Of a DNA stretch of 64,000 bases, positions 9,566 to 19,764 are shown piece by piece. The DNA is taken from positions 62,001 to 126,000 of the forward strand of contig JACRMN010000019.1 in the NCBI GenBank assembly GCA_016214955.1, read 5' to 3'. The notes beneath the pieces were generated by a model, which ran no database searches, had not been told where the DNA came from, and saw nothing but the letters and a program-made list of their open reading frames with translations. The DNA comes from Deltaproteobacteria bacterium (lineage in GTDB: Bacteria; Myxococcota; Myxococcia; Myxococcales; Anaeromyxobacteraceae). Each line of letters starts with the position of its first letter. The stretch's first letter is position 1. The position numbers and the translations under genes are program-made.

Positions 9566-11395
9566 TCAGGCGGCGCACTCGCCCTCCAGGGTCCTGGGCT
9601 GGAACGACTGCTCCTCGCCCAGGTCCACCAGCTCCTCCGGCCGGAGGGCCGCAGGGTCCACCTCGGCCAGGCTCGCCAGCGCCTGCTTCACCGCCGGCAG
9701 CTCCACGCGGGCGAAGAAGTCGGTGGCGCTCTCGCCGGGCCGGCGCCCGGTTTCGTAGAGCGACAGCAGCCGGTCCACCGCCTCGGGCACGCGGCGGGCC
9801 GGGATCTTGGCGGCCAGCCGGCCGAAGCGCGCCTGGGCCCCGCGGGCGTCGCCGCCCAGCAGCACGAAGTACTGGGGCAGCGCCCGGTCGCCCACCCGGC
9901 GCAGGCTCCCCTGGAAGCCGATGCCGGCCACGTGGTGTCGGCTGCAGCCGTTGGGGCAGCCGCTGACGCGCAGCTGCAGCTCGGGCGCCAGCTCGAGGGC
10001 CCGCTGGTCCTGGCGCAGGTGGTCGGAGAGCAGCCGGCCCAGGCCGCGCGACTGGCTCACCGCCAGCCGGCAGGTCTCGGCCCCGGGGCAGCTCACCACG
10101 TCGAGGATGGTGTCGGCGCCGGGCGCGCCCAGGCCGGCGGCGGAGAGCCGCCGGTGGAGCGCGGGCAGGTCGAGCTCTGCCACCCAGCGCAGCACCAGCC
10201 CCTGGTTGGAGGTGAAGCGGGCGGCGCCGTCGGCGTAGGAGCGCGACAGGGCCGCCAGGGCGCGGAGCTGGGCGGCGGTGACGTCGCCGAGCGGCAGCGT
10301 CACCGCGGCGACGGCGAAGCCGGGCTGGCGCTGGCGGCGGACGTTGGTGCGGGCCCACGGGAGGAAGGCCTCGGCGGTCCCGGCCTGGGGGGTCACCTCC
10401 GGCACCAGGCCCGGCCCGCGCAGGGGCTGGGCGCGGAGGGCGCGCTCCAGCTCCGCGGGATCGGGCGCAGGCGGTCGCGCCCAGCCCGGCGCCTCCTCGA
10501 CCGGCGGCGCCTCGGCGGGGAAGGGGAGCGGGATGCCGCCGGCGGCCACCAGGGCGGCGTGCTCGCGCCGCACCTCGGCGGCGAAGCCCTCCCAGCCCAG
10601 CGCCCGCACCAGGAACTTGAGCCGGTTGCGGTCCCGGTGCTGCCTGTCGCCGCGGGCGTGGAAGAGCCGCAGGACGGCCTCGGCGGCGGCGAGCAGATCG
10701 CCTGCCGGGAGGAAGTCGAAGAGGAGCGGCGCGACCACCGGCACCGTGGCGGTGCCGCCGCCCACCGCCAGGGCGAAGCCCCGCCGGCCGTCGCGGACCA
10801 CCGCCCGGAAGCCCAGGTCGTGGATGGCGGTCTCGGCGTGGTCCTCGGCGCAGCCCTCGAAGGCGATCTTGAACTTGCGCGGCAGCGAGGAGGAGAGCGG
10901 GTGGCGCAGGAAGTGGCGGGTGAGCGCCTCGGCGTAGGGGGTGACGTCGAAGGGCTCGTCGGGCGAGACGCCGGCGTAGGGGCAGGCGGTGACGTTGCGG
11001 ACCGCGTTGCCGCAGGCCTCGCGGGTGGTGATGCCAGCGTCCGCCAGGTGCGCCAGGGCCGGCGCCGCGTCGGCGAGGCGGACGAAGTGGAGCTGCAGGT
11101 TCTGGCGGGTGGTGACGTGGCCGAAGCCGCGGCCGTACCGCTCGGTCACGTCGGCCAGCGCCTCGAGCTGCGGGGCGGTGAGCAGCCCCTCGGGCACCTT
11201 CACCCGGAGCATGTGCAGATCCCCCTCCTGGCGCTGGCCGTAGGTGCCGTGGAGCAGGCGGAAGGCGCGCCACTCGTCGGGGCCGATCTCGCCTCGCTCC
11301 AGCTTGCCGAGCTGCTCGACGAAGCGGGCCAGGTCGGCGGGGTCGGCGAAGGAAGGGCGGGAGCGGTGGGCGGTGGCGATCTCGGCGACGGGCAT
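9566..11395 (-). CDS. Assimilatory sulfite (nitrite/sulfite family) reductase, siroheme-[4Fe-4S]
   Basis: A 609-residue one-electron-donor type reductase with the two-fold repeat of ferredoxin half-domains and siroheme domains. The cluster and siroheme ligands are C436 and C442 (CPGAETC) and C480 and C484 (GCPNGC). The substrate-site region [12 protein letters not shown] (about 93-104) and [10 protein letters not shown] are also family features. It reduces sulfite to sulfide by six electrons, probably from ferredoxin. Nitrite and sulfite reductases of this family are hard to tell apart by eye; the sulfate-assimilation operon argues for sulfite. It lies 11 bp after the siroheme methyltransferase gene, which supplies its cofactor. 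Confidence 0.88.
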   Translation of the reverse strand: MPVAEIATAHRSRPSFADPADLARFVEQLGKLERGEIGPDEWRAFRLLHGTYGQRQEGDLHMLRVKVPEGLLTAPQLEALADVTERYGRGFGHVTTRQNLQLHFVRLADAAPALAHLADAGITTREACGNAVRNVTACPYAGVSPDEPFDVTPYAEALTRHFLRHPLSSSLPRKFKIAFEGCAEDHAETAIHDLGFRAVVRDGRRGFALAVGGGTATVPVVAPLLFDFLPAGDLLAAAEAVLRLFHARGDRQHRDRNRLKFLVRALGWEGFAAEVRREHAALVAAGGIPLPFPAEAPPVEEAPGWARPPAPDPAELERALRAQPLRGPGLVPEVTPQAGTAEAFLPWARTNVRRQRQPGFAVAAVTLPLGDVTAAQLRALAALSRSYADGAARFTSNQGLVLRWVAELDLPALHRRLSAAGLGAPGADTILDVVSCPGAETCRLAVSQSRGLGRLLSDHLRQDQRALELAPELQLRVSGCPNGCSRHHVAGIGFQGSLRRVGDRALPQYFVLLGGDARGAQARFGRLAAKIPARRVPEAVDRLLSLYETGRRPGESATDFFARVELPAVKQALASLAEVDPAALRPEELVDLGEEQSFQPRTLEGECAA

Positions 11396-11406
11396 GACGT
11401 GTCCTC

Positions 11407-12165
11407 TCAGCGGGCGCTGGCGCGGGCGGGCGCGGCCTGCGACTCGGGTCCGATCTCGGCGGCCAGCGCCGCCACCTGGCCGACGACCAGGGTGCCGGGG
11501 GCGTCCCCGGCGGGCAGCGCGGCCGAGCCCAGCTCCGCCAGCGTCCCGGTCCAGCGCGCGGAGGAGGGGGTGGAGGCGGCCAGCAGCACGGCCGCCGGCG
11601 TGGCGGCGGGCCAGCCGCGCCCCAGCAGCCGGGTGGCGATGTCGGCCCGGGCCCCCAGCGCCATGAGGAAGACCAGGGTGACGGCGCCGGGCGGCAGCGC
11701 CTCCACCACCGGCAGCCAGGCGGCCGGGTCGTGGCCGGACAGCACCGTGAAGCCGGAGGCCAGGCCGCGGTGGGTCACCGGGATGCCGGCCAGCGCCGGG
11801 GCCGCCAGGGCCGACGAGAGGCCCGGGATCACCTCGAAGGGCACGCCGGCGCGGGCCAGCGCCAGCGCCTCCTCGCCGCCGCGGCCGAAGACGAAGGGAT
11901 CGCCCGCCTTGAGCCGCACCACCCGCCGGCCGGCGCGGGCCTGGGACACCAGCAGCCGCTGGATGCTCTCCTGGCGGATGCCGGGCCGCCCGGCCCGCTT
12001 GCCCACGAAGAAGTGGCGGGCCCGCGGGGCCAGGGCCAGGAGCTCGCGCGGCACCAGCGCGTCGTGGAGGACGAGCTCGGCGGCGGCGAGCGCCTGCGCG
12101 GCCCGGATCGTGAGCAGGCCCGGATCTCCCGGCCCGGCTCCCACCAGCGAGACGAGGCCGCTCAT
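11407..12165 (-). CDS. cobA: Uroporphyrinogen-III C-methyltransferase (siroheme synthesis)
   Basis: A 252-residue SAM-dependent methyltransferase with LVGAGPGDPGLLTIRA at the N-terminus, VVRLKAGDPFVFGRGGEE and PGLSSALAAPALAGIPVTHR, all diagnostic for the SUMT family. It adds two methyl groups to uroporphyrinogen III to give precorrin-2, the first committed step to siroheme. The ATG at 12165 overlaps the stop of the next gene upstream (ATGA), which sets the start; the open frame extends further up but is Gly-rich and not protein-like. In enteric bacteria this domain is fused to the dehydrogenase in CysG; here the two are separate coupled genes. Confidence 0.9.
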   Translation of the reverse strand: MSGLVSLVGAGPGDPGLLTIRAAQALAAAELVLHDALVPRELLALAPRARHFFVGKRAGRPGIRQESIQRLLVSQARAGRRVVRLKAGDPFVFGRGGEEALALARAGVPFEVIPGLSSALAAPALAGIPVTHRGLASGFTVLSGHDPAAWLPVVEALPPGAVTLVFLMALGARADIATRLLGRGWPAATPAAVLLAASTPSSARWTGTLAELGSAALPAGDAPGTLVVGQVAALAAEIGPESQAAPARASAR

Positions 12166-12779
12166 GCCGCCTCCCCCCTCACCCCGACGCTCTCCGCCCG
12201 CTCCGCCTCGCTTCGCGGGGCCGGGTGGTACAGCCGCTCCAGCGCCAGGAGCAGCAGCGGGCGCCGCACCTCCATCGGCACTCCCTCCCTCCGCTGCTGC
12301 GCCCGCAGCCGCTCGGCCGTGGCCACCCACTGCGGCAGCTCGTCGGGCAGGAGGGCCGCCAGCGCCTCGCGCAGGAGGCCCGCCAGCGCCGGAGCGCGCC
12401 CGGCGGTGGAGACGGCCAGGGTGACCTCGCCGCGCCGCACCACGCCGGCGGCGAAGGCCGAGGCGCTCTGCGGATCGTCCACCGCGTTGGCGAAGATGCG
12501 GCGGGCCTCGGCGGCCGCCGCCACGTCCCGGTTCACCTCCCGCGTCGCCGCCGCCACCACCAGCCAGACCCCGTCCAGGTCGTGCGGGGTGAAGGGGCGG
12601 CGCTCCACCGCCGCGCCCGACGCCAGGATCTCCACCCGCACCTCGGGGGCCACCACCCGCACCTGCGCCCCCGCCTCCAGCAGGCCGAACACCTTGCCGG
12701 CGGCCACGCGCCCCCCTCCCACCACCAGCACGCGGCGGCCGGCGAGGCGCAGGAAGAGCGGCAGCAGCACCTCGCTCAT
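12162..12779 (-). CDS. Precorrin-2 dehydrogenase / sirohydrochlorin ferrochelatase (CysG N-terminal type)
   Basis: A 205-residue protein with an N-terminal Rossmann motif [29 protein letters not shown] and [11 protein letters not shown], as in Met8p and the CysG N-terminal module. It oxidises precorrin-2 with NAD and inserts iron to finish siroheme. [19 protein letters not shown] and [20 protein letters not shown] carry the conserved NAVDD active-site Asp and the STxGxxP loop. It overlaps both neighbours by 4 bp (sat/cysC upstream, cobA downstream). The cofactor made is needed by the sulfite reductase two genes on. Confidence 0.9.
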   Translation of the reverse strand: MSEVLLPLFLRLAGRRVLVVGGGRVAAGKVFGLLEAGAQVRVVAPEVRVEILASGAAVERRPFTPHDLDGVWLVVAAATREVNRDVAAAAEARRIFANAVDDPQSASAFAAGVVRRGEVTLAVSTAGRAPALAGLLREALAALLPDELPQWVATAERLRAQQRREGVPMEVRRPLLLLALERLYHPAPRSEAERAESVGVRGEAA

Positions 12780-14656
12780 GACGCGCGGGCCTCGGAGCGG
12801 CCGTGCAGCAGCCCGCGCTCCCGCAGGTGGGCCAGGATGCGGCCCAGGCTCTCCTCCACCGGCTCGGCGTCGCTGCGGACCACCACGTCGGGCCGCTCCG
12901 GCGCCTCGTAGGGGTCGGAGACGCCGGTGAAGTGGGGCAGCTCGCCCGCGAGGGCCTTCCGGTAGAGCCCCTTCACGTCCCGCTCGGCCAGCTTCTCGAT
13001 GGAGGCCGAGGCGAACACCTCGACGAAGGGCACCCCGTCCGCCTCCGCCAGCGCCCGCACCTCTTGCCGCGTGGCGGCGTAGGGCGAGATGGCGGCGGTG
13101 ACCGCGGCCGTGCCGCTGCGCGCCAGCAGGCGGGCCACGTAGCCGATGCGCCGGATGTTGGTGTCCCGGTCCTCGCGGGAAAAGCCCAGCCCCTTGGACA
13201 GGTAGGTGCGCACCTCGTCCCCGTCCAGGATCTCCACCGGCCGCTCCGCCTGCAGGTGGGGCACGAGCGCCTGGGAGAGCGTGCTCTTGCCCGCTCCCGA
13301 CAGACCCGTGAACCAGAGGATGAAGCCTCCGCGGTGGTGGCGCAGCGGCGTGATCCGCCCCACCGTCGCCTCGGCGTTCGCGTTCGCGTTCGCGTTCGCG
13401 TTCGCGTTCGCGTTCGCGGTCGGGGTCGCGGTCGGGGTCGAGGTCGCGGCGCTGCTGGCGAGGTAGTGCTTCCTCAGGATCTCGGCGATCTCGGGCCGCG
13501 TGAACTCGCGCGGCAGCGCCTCGCCGGCTCGAAGCTGCTCGCGCACCCTGGTGCCCGAGAGCTCGAGCCGCTCCTCGGCCGGGTGCGGGCAGGTGCGCGG
13601 AGAGGCGGTGGCGCCGCAGGCGCGGCAGTAGAAGGTGGCGTCGAAGCGCAGCGGCGCGACTCCGATCTCCTCGGGGCCGAAGCGGTCGAAGAGCCGGTGG
13701 GCGTCGAAGGGGCCGTAGTACTTGCCCACGCCGGCGTGGTCGCGGCCGACGATGAGGTGGGTGATGCCGTAGTTCTTCCGAACCAGCGCGTGGAACAGCG
13801 CCTCGCGCGGGCCGGCGTAGCGCATGGCGGCCGGGAAGGCGGCCAGCAGCGTGCGGTCCCTGGGGTAGTAGCCGGCGAGCAGCGCCTCGTACACCTGGAA
13901 GCGGACCGCGGCGGGGACGTCGTCGCTCTTGGTCTCGCCCACCAGCGGATGCAGCACCAGGCCGTCGGCGTGCTCCAGCGCCACCTTGGTCAGGTACTCA
14001 TGGGCCCGGTGGATGGGGTTGCGGGTCTGGAAGCCGGCCACGCGCTGCCAGCCTCGCTCGGCGATGAGCCGGCGCAGCGCCCGGGGCGTGAGCCGGTGGG
14101 CGGCGAAGGGCAGGTCCTCGGGGAGCGGCAGCACCCAGACCTCTCCCCCCACGGCGTGGGCCGGCCGGGAGAGCGTGTAGGCCACTCCCGGGTGGGCGGG
14201 GTCGTCGGTGCCGTAGACGGCGCGGGCCTCGGCGCCGAGGTCGCGCCGGTACAGCTCGCGCACCTCCGCCACGCCCCAGAGCCGGCCGGCGGCGTCGTGG
14301 AGCGCCGCGGCGCCGGCGCGGCGCAGCTCCTCCACGCGCTCCTCCTCCACGGCCAGGTTGAAGGGGAGGGGCCAGACTGGTCCCCTGGCGGCCGGGCCGC
14401 CGCCTGCCGGGCCGGAGCCCGGCCTGTCGCCCGCGAGCCGCAGGTCGGCGAGCACGCTCCTGTAGTCGGCCTCGCCCAGGAAGCCGGTGAGCGGGCTGGC
14501 GGCGCCGGTGGCGATGAGCTCGAGGTCGGCCTGCTCGCGGGCGTCGAGCGTGAGCCGCGGCAGCGCGGCGGCGCGGGCCCGGAGGGCGTCGGCGGCCGGG
14601 CCAGAGACGAGGCGGTCGACGAGGGTGCCGCCGTGGGGAGGGACGAGGGTCGGCAT
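12776..14656 (-). CDS. Bifunctional sulfate adenylyltransferase / APS kinase
   Basis: A 626-residue fusion. Residues 1-400 are an ATP sulfurylase of the dimeric bacterial or plant type: [10 protein letters not shown] (213-222) and GRDHAGVG (304-311) are the catalytic motifs, and C344, C347 and C356 form a likely zinc site. Residues 436-626 are APS kinase, with Walker A GLSGAGKS (451-458) and [20 protein letters not shown]. Together they make APS from sulfate and ATP, then PAPS. Between them, about residues 405-430, sits a low-complexity linker of Thr-Pro-Thr-Ala units and seven Asn-Ala repeats, encoded by a hexanucleotide tandem repeat. The ATG follows directly on the cysH stop (TAG-ATG). Confidence 0.93.
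   Translation of the reverse strand: MPTLVPPHGGTLVDRLVSGPAADALRARAAALPRLTLDAREQADLELIATGAASPLTGFLGEADYRSVLADLRLAGDRPGSGPAGGGPAARGPVWPLPFNLAVEEERVEELRRAGAAALHDAAGRLWGVAEVRELYRRDLGAEARAVYGTDDPAHPGVAYTLSRPAHAVGGEVWVLPLPEDLPFAAHRLTPRALRRLIAERGWQRVAGFQTRNPIHRAHEYLTKVALEHADGLVLHPLVGETKSDDVPAAVRFQVYEALLAGYYPRDRTLLAAFPAAMRYAGPREALFHALVRKNYGITHLIVGRDHAGVGKYYGPFDAHRLFDRFGPEEIGVAPLRFDATFYCRACGATASPRTCPHPAEERLELSGTRVREQLRAGEALPREFTRPEIAEILRKHYLASSAATSTPTATPTANANANANANANANAEATVGRITPLRHHRGGFILWFTGLSGAGKSTLSQALVPHLQAERPVEILDGDEVRTYLSKGLGFSREDRDTNIRRIGYVARLLARSGTAAVTAAISPYAATRQEVRALAEADGVPFVEVFASASIEKLAERDVKGLYRKALAGELPHFTGVSDPYEAPERPDVVVRSDAEPVEESLGRILAHLRERGLLHGRSEARAS
13374..13445. repeat. In-frame hexanucleotide tandem repeat in sat/cysC
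   Basis: Seven perfect copies of gcgttc (13374-13415) are followed by five degenerate copies (gcggtc, ggggtc, gcggtc, ggggtc, gaggtc; 13416-13445). On the coding strand it gives alternating Asn-Ala, then Thr-Pro-Thr-Ala. The 6-bp unit keeps the frame for any copy number, so the linker can vary in length by slippage without inactivating the enzyme. Confidence 0.97.
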
Positions 14657-15397
14657 CTAGGGCTCCTGGGGGTTCGGGGGGGAGGAAGGGGAGGGGGAGG
14701 CCGCCGCCGCCCAGGCGTGGCGGGTGTGGAGGCCGCACTCGGTCTTCTCGCGGCCGCGCCAGCGGCCGGCGCGCGGGTCCTCGCCGGCGGCCACCTTCGT
14801 GGTGCAGGGCTGGCAGCCGATGCTGGGGTAGCCCTGGGCGTGGAGCGGGTTCACGGGCACGCCGTGGCGCGTCAGGTAGGCGTCGAGGTCGGCCTCGGTC
14901 CAGCGGACGAGCGGGTTCACTTTCACCAGGCCGAACTTGGCGTCCCATTCCACCGGCCGGGCGCCCGCCCGCTCGGGCGTCTGCTCGCGGCGGATGGCGG
15001 TCACCCAGGCGTCGAAGCTCGACAGCTCGGCGCGCAGCGGCGTCACCTTGCGCAGCTCGCAGCAGCGGTCCGGGTCGGACTCCCAGAGCCGGTGGACCTG
15101 GTCGGCCTCGGCCAGGGTGAAGCGCGGGCGGACGGCGCGGATGGTGAGGCCGTAGTGGCGCTCCAGCCGGCTCCAGAGGGCGTAGGTCTCCGGGAAGAGC
15201 ACGCCGGTGTCGAGGGTGAAGAGGTCCACCGCCAGGTGGAAGCGGGCGACCATGTCCACGAGGGCGCAGCCCTCGCGGCCGAAGCCGGTGGCGAAGGTCA
15301 GCCGGGGCGCGAAGCGCTCGGCGGCCAGGGCCAGGATCTCCTGCGGCGGGCGCTCCTCGAGCGCAGCCGCCCATGTGGCGAGCTCGGTGCTTGTCAT
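14657..15397 (-). CDS. cysH: APS/PAPS reductase of the [4Fe-4S] type
   Basis: A 246-residue PAPS-reductase-family protein with the P-loop-like TFATGFGREGCALVDM (about 34-49). It carries both cluster cysteine pairs, C112-C113 (RCCELRK) and C195/C198 (GCQPC), and the catalytic Cys in ECGLH (C221). The CC and CxxC pairs mark enzymes that hold a [4Fe-4S] cluster and prefer APS. It reduces the activated sulfate to sulfite using thioredoxin or glutaredoxin. The ATG at 15397 gives the usual length and has GAGAAGAG upstream. It is the first gene of the nine-gene sulfate run, whose promoter lies about 175-200 bp upstream. Confidence 0.92.
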   Translation of the reverse strand: MTSTELATWAAALEERPPQEILALAAERFAPRLTFATGFGREGCALVDMVARFHLAVDLFTLDTGVLFPETYALWSRLERHYGLTIRAVRPRFTLAEADQVHRLWESDPDRCCELRKVTPLRAELSSFDAWVTAIRREQTPERAGARPVEWDAKFGLVKVNPLVRWTEADLDAYLTRHGVPVNPLHAQGYPSIGCQPCTTKVAAGEDPRAGRWRGREKTECGLHTRHAWAAAASPSPSSPPNPQEP

Positions 15398-15570
15398 CGC
15401 TCTTCTCGGAAGCCGGCAGGCCGGCTCGGGCTGGGGTGTCGGGCTCGGCCGGCGGCGGACTAGCGGTCCGCGGCCGGCTGCCGACAGGCGCACCGGCCGC
15501 GCGCCGGCATGGGCCGGGCCTGTTCGCGAGCGGCACGGTTCGATGAAGTGCGGCGAGCCATGATGCCGGT

Positions 15571-15600
15571 ATCCTAAATAACGGACGCCCGTCCTGTCAA
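15571..15600 (-). promoter_or_regulatory. cysH operon promoter with sulfur-operator site
   Basis: On the minus strand a perfect -35 TTGACA (15595-15600) is followed after 18 bp by TAGGAT (15571-15576). Overlapping the -10, ATCCTAAATAACGGAC (15571-15586, plus strand) shares the pattern RTCY-N8-RGAC, with a central ATA, with sites in front of metB and cysK. A repressor bound here would cover the -10 element. Confidence 0.7.
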
Positions 15601-15694
15601 GCGGACGCGGCTCCTCTCCCCGGAAGTGGCCGGTGCTGGGCCCATTCTGCGCGAAGTCCGCACGGGGAGGGCTCCTCCGTTGCGGGAGCCATTC

Positions 15695-15710
15695 GTCTGG
15701 TATATGAGAC
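15695..15710 (+). promoter_or_regulatory. Palindromic operator-like site upstream of metB
   Basis: GTCTGGTATATGAGAC is an imperfect palindrome of the same size and spacing (GTCY-N8-RGAC) as the cysH and cysK sites. It includes TATATG, a possible -10; TTGCGG lies 15 bp further up, a slightly short spacing. Together with the cysH site it occupies the 423 bp divergent region 15398-15820, which holds no other gene that I can see. Confidence 0.5.
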
Positions 15711-15820
15711 ACGAGGTCCGGCGGCGCGCCTGCCGCCGGCCCGCAAGCCACACCCCACCGACAAGGCGCGATGCGCCCGCCACCGGGCGGCGGCGAACGC
15801 CGGCGCTCCCGAGGACTCCG

Positions 15821-17101
15821 ATGGCCGACGACGTCCACCTCGACTCGAACGTTCCCGGCAACCCCGCCTACCACTTCACCATCGTCCCGCCGGGCTCGCC
15901 TTCGCGCGCCGGCTGGGCCCAGCGGGCGGCGCTGGTGCCAGCCGCCGGCCTCGCCACGAAGTGCGTCCACGCCGGCGTGCAGCCCGACCCGGCCTACGGC
16001 GCGGTGATGCCGCCCATCTACCAGACCTCCACCTTCGCCTTCCGCGACGTCTGCCAGAACGCCGGCTACGACTACACCCGCAGCGGCAACCCGACGCGCG
16101 CGGCGCTGGAGGAGGCCATCGCCCTGCTCGAGGGCGGGATGGGGGCCACCTGCACCAGCACCGGCATGAGCGCGGTGCTGGTGGCGCTCAACCTGCTCCC
16201 GCACGGCAGCCACCTGCTCTGCACCATCGACTGCTACGGCGGCACCTTCCGCACGCTGGAGCACGCCAAGGCCGCCTACGGCCTCGAGGTCACCTACCTC
16301 GACCTCGCCGACCTGGCGGCGGTGCGGGCCGCCTTCCGGCCCAACACCGGCATGGTGTGGATCGAGACCCCCTCCAACCCGCTGCTGCGCCTCACCGACA
16401 TCCGGGCGGTGGCCGACATCGCCCACGAGCGCGGCGCCCTGGCGGTGGTGGACAACACCTTCCTCTCGCCGGCGCTGCAGCGCCCCTTCGAGCACGGCGC
16501 CGACCTGGTGGTGCACTCCACCACCAAGTACCTGAACGGCCACAGCGACGTGGTGGGCGGTGCGGTGGTGTCCCCGCCCGGCAAGGTGGCCATGCTCCAG
16601 CGCATCCAGAGCATGAACAACCTGCTGGGCACCTCGCAGAGCCCCCACGACTGCTTCCTGGTGCTCCGCGGCCTGAAGACCCTGCTCCTGCGCATGCAGG
16701 CCCACGAGGCCGGCGCCAGGCGCATCGCCGAGTTCCTCGCCAGCCACCCCCAGGTGGCCCGGGTCCACTACCCGGGGCTCGCCAGCCACCCGCAGCACGC
16801 CCTGGCCCGCACCCAGCAGAAGGGCTTCGGCGCCATGCTCAGCTTCGAGCTCTCCGGCTACACGCCGGCGCGGGTGAACCACGTCCTCACCACCCTGCGC
16901 TGGTTCACGCTGGCCGAGAGCCTGGGCGGGGTGGAGAGCCTGGTGGCCCACCCGGCCTCGATGACCCACGCCTCCATGACCCCCGAGGCGCGCCAGCGGG
17001 CCGGCATCAACGACGGCGTGCTGCGCCTCTCCATCGGCATCGAGGACCCGTCCGACCTGGTGGCCGACCTGCGCCGGGCGCTCGACTCCCTGCCGGCCTG
17101 A
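15821..17101 (+). CDS. metB: Cystathionine gamma-synthase / homoserine sulfhydrylase family PLP enzyme
   Basis: A 426-residue Cys/Met-metabolism PLP enzyme. The PLP lysine is in HSTTKYLNGHSDVVGG, and YTRSGNPTRAALEEAIALLEG, VWIETPSNPLLRLTDI and NTFLSPALQRPFEHGADLV are family motifs. It condenses an activated homoserine with cysteine (gamma-synthase) or sulfide (sulfhydrylase); a gamma-lyase activity is a third option. The sequence alone does not settle which. The ATG at 15821 has GAGGA at the right distance. The first 45 residues (before GLATKCVHAGVQPD, where most homologues begin) are an unusual extension. It is divergent from the sulfate operon and shares an operator type with it. Confidence 0.85.
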   Translation: MADDVHLDSNVPGNPAYHFTIVPPGSPSRAGWAQRAALVPAAGLATKCVHAGVQPDPAYGAVMPPIYQTSTFAFRDVCQNAGYDYTRSGNPTRAALEEAIALLEGGMGATCTSTGMSAVLVALNLLPHGSHLLCTIDCYGGTFRTLEHAKAAYGLEVTYLDLADLAAVRAAFRPNTGMVWIETPSNPLLRLTDIRAVADIAHERGALAVVDNTFLSPALQRPFEHGADLVVHSTTKYLNGHSDVVGGAVVSPPGKVAMLQRIQSMNNLLGTSQSPHDCFLVLRGLKTLLLRMQAHEAGARRIAEFLASHPQVARVHYPGLASHPQHALARTQQKGFGAMLSFELSGYTPARVNHVLTTLRWFTLAESLGGVESLVAHPASMTHASMTPEARQRAGINDGVLRLSIGIEDPSDLVADLRRALDSLPA

Positions 17102-17180
17102 TTCACCGCGGGAGGAGCGCCGGGCTTGCCGGGGGCCGGGCCGCCTCGTAGCATGCGGCGTCTCGACGGAGGGTCCCGCC

Positions 17181-18482
17181 ATGACGCCTACCCTGTCGCG
17201 CCCGGCCGCGGTCCTGATGCTGGCTGCGCTCCTCGCGGCCGGCGCCGCCCGCGCCGACGAGTCCAGCTTCCGCCCCTACCTGGTGGGCTCCCGGGCGGCC
17301 GGCATGGGCGGGGCCTTCACGGCCCTGGCCGACGACGGCTCCGGCGCCTGGTACAACCCCGGTGGCCTGGCCTTCGTGAAGAGCTCGCAGCTCTCCATCG
17401 CCGGCTCGGTCTACGGCCTGGTGACCGGCTCCTACGGCGACGCCCTCGGCGACGGCCACGACTTCAAGTACTCCGGCATCGACACCCTCCCCACCGCCAC
17501 CGCCGCCATCTGGCGGCTCGGCGGCGAGGGCGCCTCGGCCGACGTCTTCTCCGTCAGCGTCTTCGTCCCCGACTCGGTGCGCGTCGACGACCGGGACACG
17601 CTCGGCTCCAGCCAGAACGCCTTCTTCCTCACCAGCCAGCTCCAGACGGTCTACGCCGGACTGGGCTGGGCCCGTCGCAGCGGGCGGCTGGGCTTCGGCG
17701 TCGCCGTGTTCGGGCTCCTGGGCACGCGCCTCTCCCAGCTCGACATCAGCGCCGTCTCTCCCACCGACCCGTCGCAGTTCGCCTCCATCACGGCGCGCAC
17801 CGACGAGACCACCTACGGCGCCCTGGGCTCGGCGGGCCTGCGCTGGGATCCGACCGACGACCTGCACCTCGGCCTCTCGGTCTACTCGCCGGCGTTCGGC
17901 TTCGGGAAGCGGCGCTTCTACTTCCGCGGACTGGTCGGACCGCTGGGCGGCGGCGCGGCCGCCTCCCAGGTGGTCAACGAGACCGACCTCCACGCCTCGC
18001 CCTGGCAGCCGCTGCGCGTCCAGGGCGGCGTGGCCGCTCGCTTCGGGGCCCTGACCGTGGCGGCCGACATCCAGTTCCTGGCCGCCCGGACCGTCGTCGA
18101 TGACGGCGACACCAGCTTCCGGAGCGAGATCCGGCGCCAGGCGGTGGTGAACGCCTCCGTGGGCGTGGAGTGGCTGGCCTCGGGCCGCTTCCCGGTGCGG
18201 GCCGGCTTCTTCACCGACCGCAGCGCGGCGCCGGGCCTGGTGGCGGTGCCCAGCGGGGCGGCCGACCCCAACCCCACCAACACCTCGCTGGTTCACCGCA
18301 TGGGCGGGACCTTCTCGGTGGGCGTCAAGTCCGACCACACCTCCACCGATCTCGGGGTCTGCATCTCCGGCGGCTCGGGCGACGACCTCGTGCCCGACAA
18401 CCTGGACTTCTCGGCCAGCAAGGTGAGCCGTTCCCGGCAGCTGCTGGCCTACGTGTTCCTGGGCAGCGCTTACCAGTTCTGA
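17181..18482 (+). CDS. FadL/OmpP1-family outer-membrane protein
   Basis: A 433-residue barrel with signal peptide (AAVLMLAALLAAGAARA). Its mature start, SRAAGMGGAFTALADDGSGAWYNPGGLAF, is the N-terminal hatch signature of the FadL/OmpP1/TodX family (the GMGGAFTA and NPAGLA-type motifs). It ends in Phe, as outer-membrane barrels do. FadL-like porins admit hydrophobic molecules such as long-chain fatty acids or aromatic hydrocarbons. GGAGGG stands 8 bases before the ATG. It lies 79 bp after metB on the same strand. A link to sulfur metabolism is not evident; uptake of a hydrophobic substrate such as an aromatic is possible. Confidence 0.85.
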   Translation: MTPTLSRPAAVLMLAALLAAGAARADESSFRPYLVGSRAAGMGGAFTALADDGSGAWYNPGGLAFVKSSQLSIAGSVYGLVTGSYGDALGDGHDFKYSGIDTLPTATAAIWRLGGEGASADVFSVSVFVPDSVRVDDRDTLGSSQNAFFLTSQLQTVYAGLGWARRSGRLGFGVAVFGLLGTRLSQLDISAVSPTDPSQFASITARTDETTYGALGSAGLRWDPTDDLHLGLSVYSPAFGFGKRRFYFRGLVGPLGGGAAASQVVNETDLHASPWQPLRVQGGVAARFGALTVAADIQFLAARTVVDDGDTSFRSEIRRQAVVNASVGVEWLASGRFPVRAGFFTDRSAAPGLVAVPSGAADPNPTNTSLVHRMGGTFSVGVKSDHTSTDLGVCISGGSGDDLVPDNLDFSASKVSRSRQLLAYVFLGSAYQF

Positions 18483-18523
18483 TCCGTCCGCCGGACCGCA
18501 CGGGGGGCCCCGGCAGGGCCTGC

Positions 18524-18559
18524 TTGCGGCCGGAGGACGTGTCCGTTATAACGGACACG
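18524..18559 (+). promoter_or_regulatory. cysK promoter with perfect palindromic operator
   Basis: TTGCGG (18524-18529) and TATAAC (18547-18552) are 17 bp apart. The -10 sits at the centre of a perfect 22-bp palindrome (18538-18559) whose core is TGTCCGTTATAACGGACA. Binding of a dimeric repressor would mask the -10. Its half-sites match those in front of cysH and metB. Confidence 0.8.
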
Positions 18560-18611
18560 CGCGCGGCGCCCTTGCGCCGCCTCCCATTTCCACGCAGCCG
18601 CGAGGTGACCC

Positions 18612-19580
<969 letters not shown>

Positions 19581-19764
19581 CCAGGCCCCGAGTCTCCCCC
19601 CCGGGCGCACACCGCCCCACCGGCCAACGGGGTAGCCCGGGCCCTCGGCGTCCCGTGCTTCCGGTACCGCGACAACGTGGGACGTCACGTACCCTGGCCT
19701 CGTGACCCGGTCGAGCGCGTAGACTCGCGGGCGGCGCCCGTGCGCCCAGGGAAGGGGAGAACTC

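Noticed and set aside
13374..13445. CRISPR-like or regulatory repeat
   Set aside because: The unit is 6 bp with no spacers and is in frame inside a coding sequence; it is a simple tandem repeat. No CRISPR array or cas gene is visible in the window.
15711..15820. A SAM or other riboswitch in the metB leader
   Set aside because: I could find no SAM-I type stems (no paired helices with the kink-turn core) and no anti-terminator or terminator pair; a DNA operator fits better.
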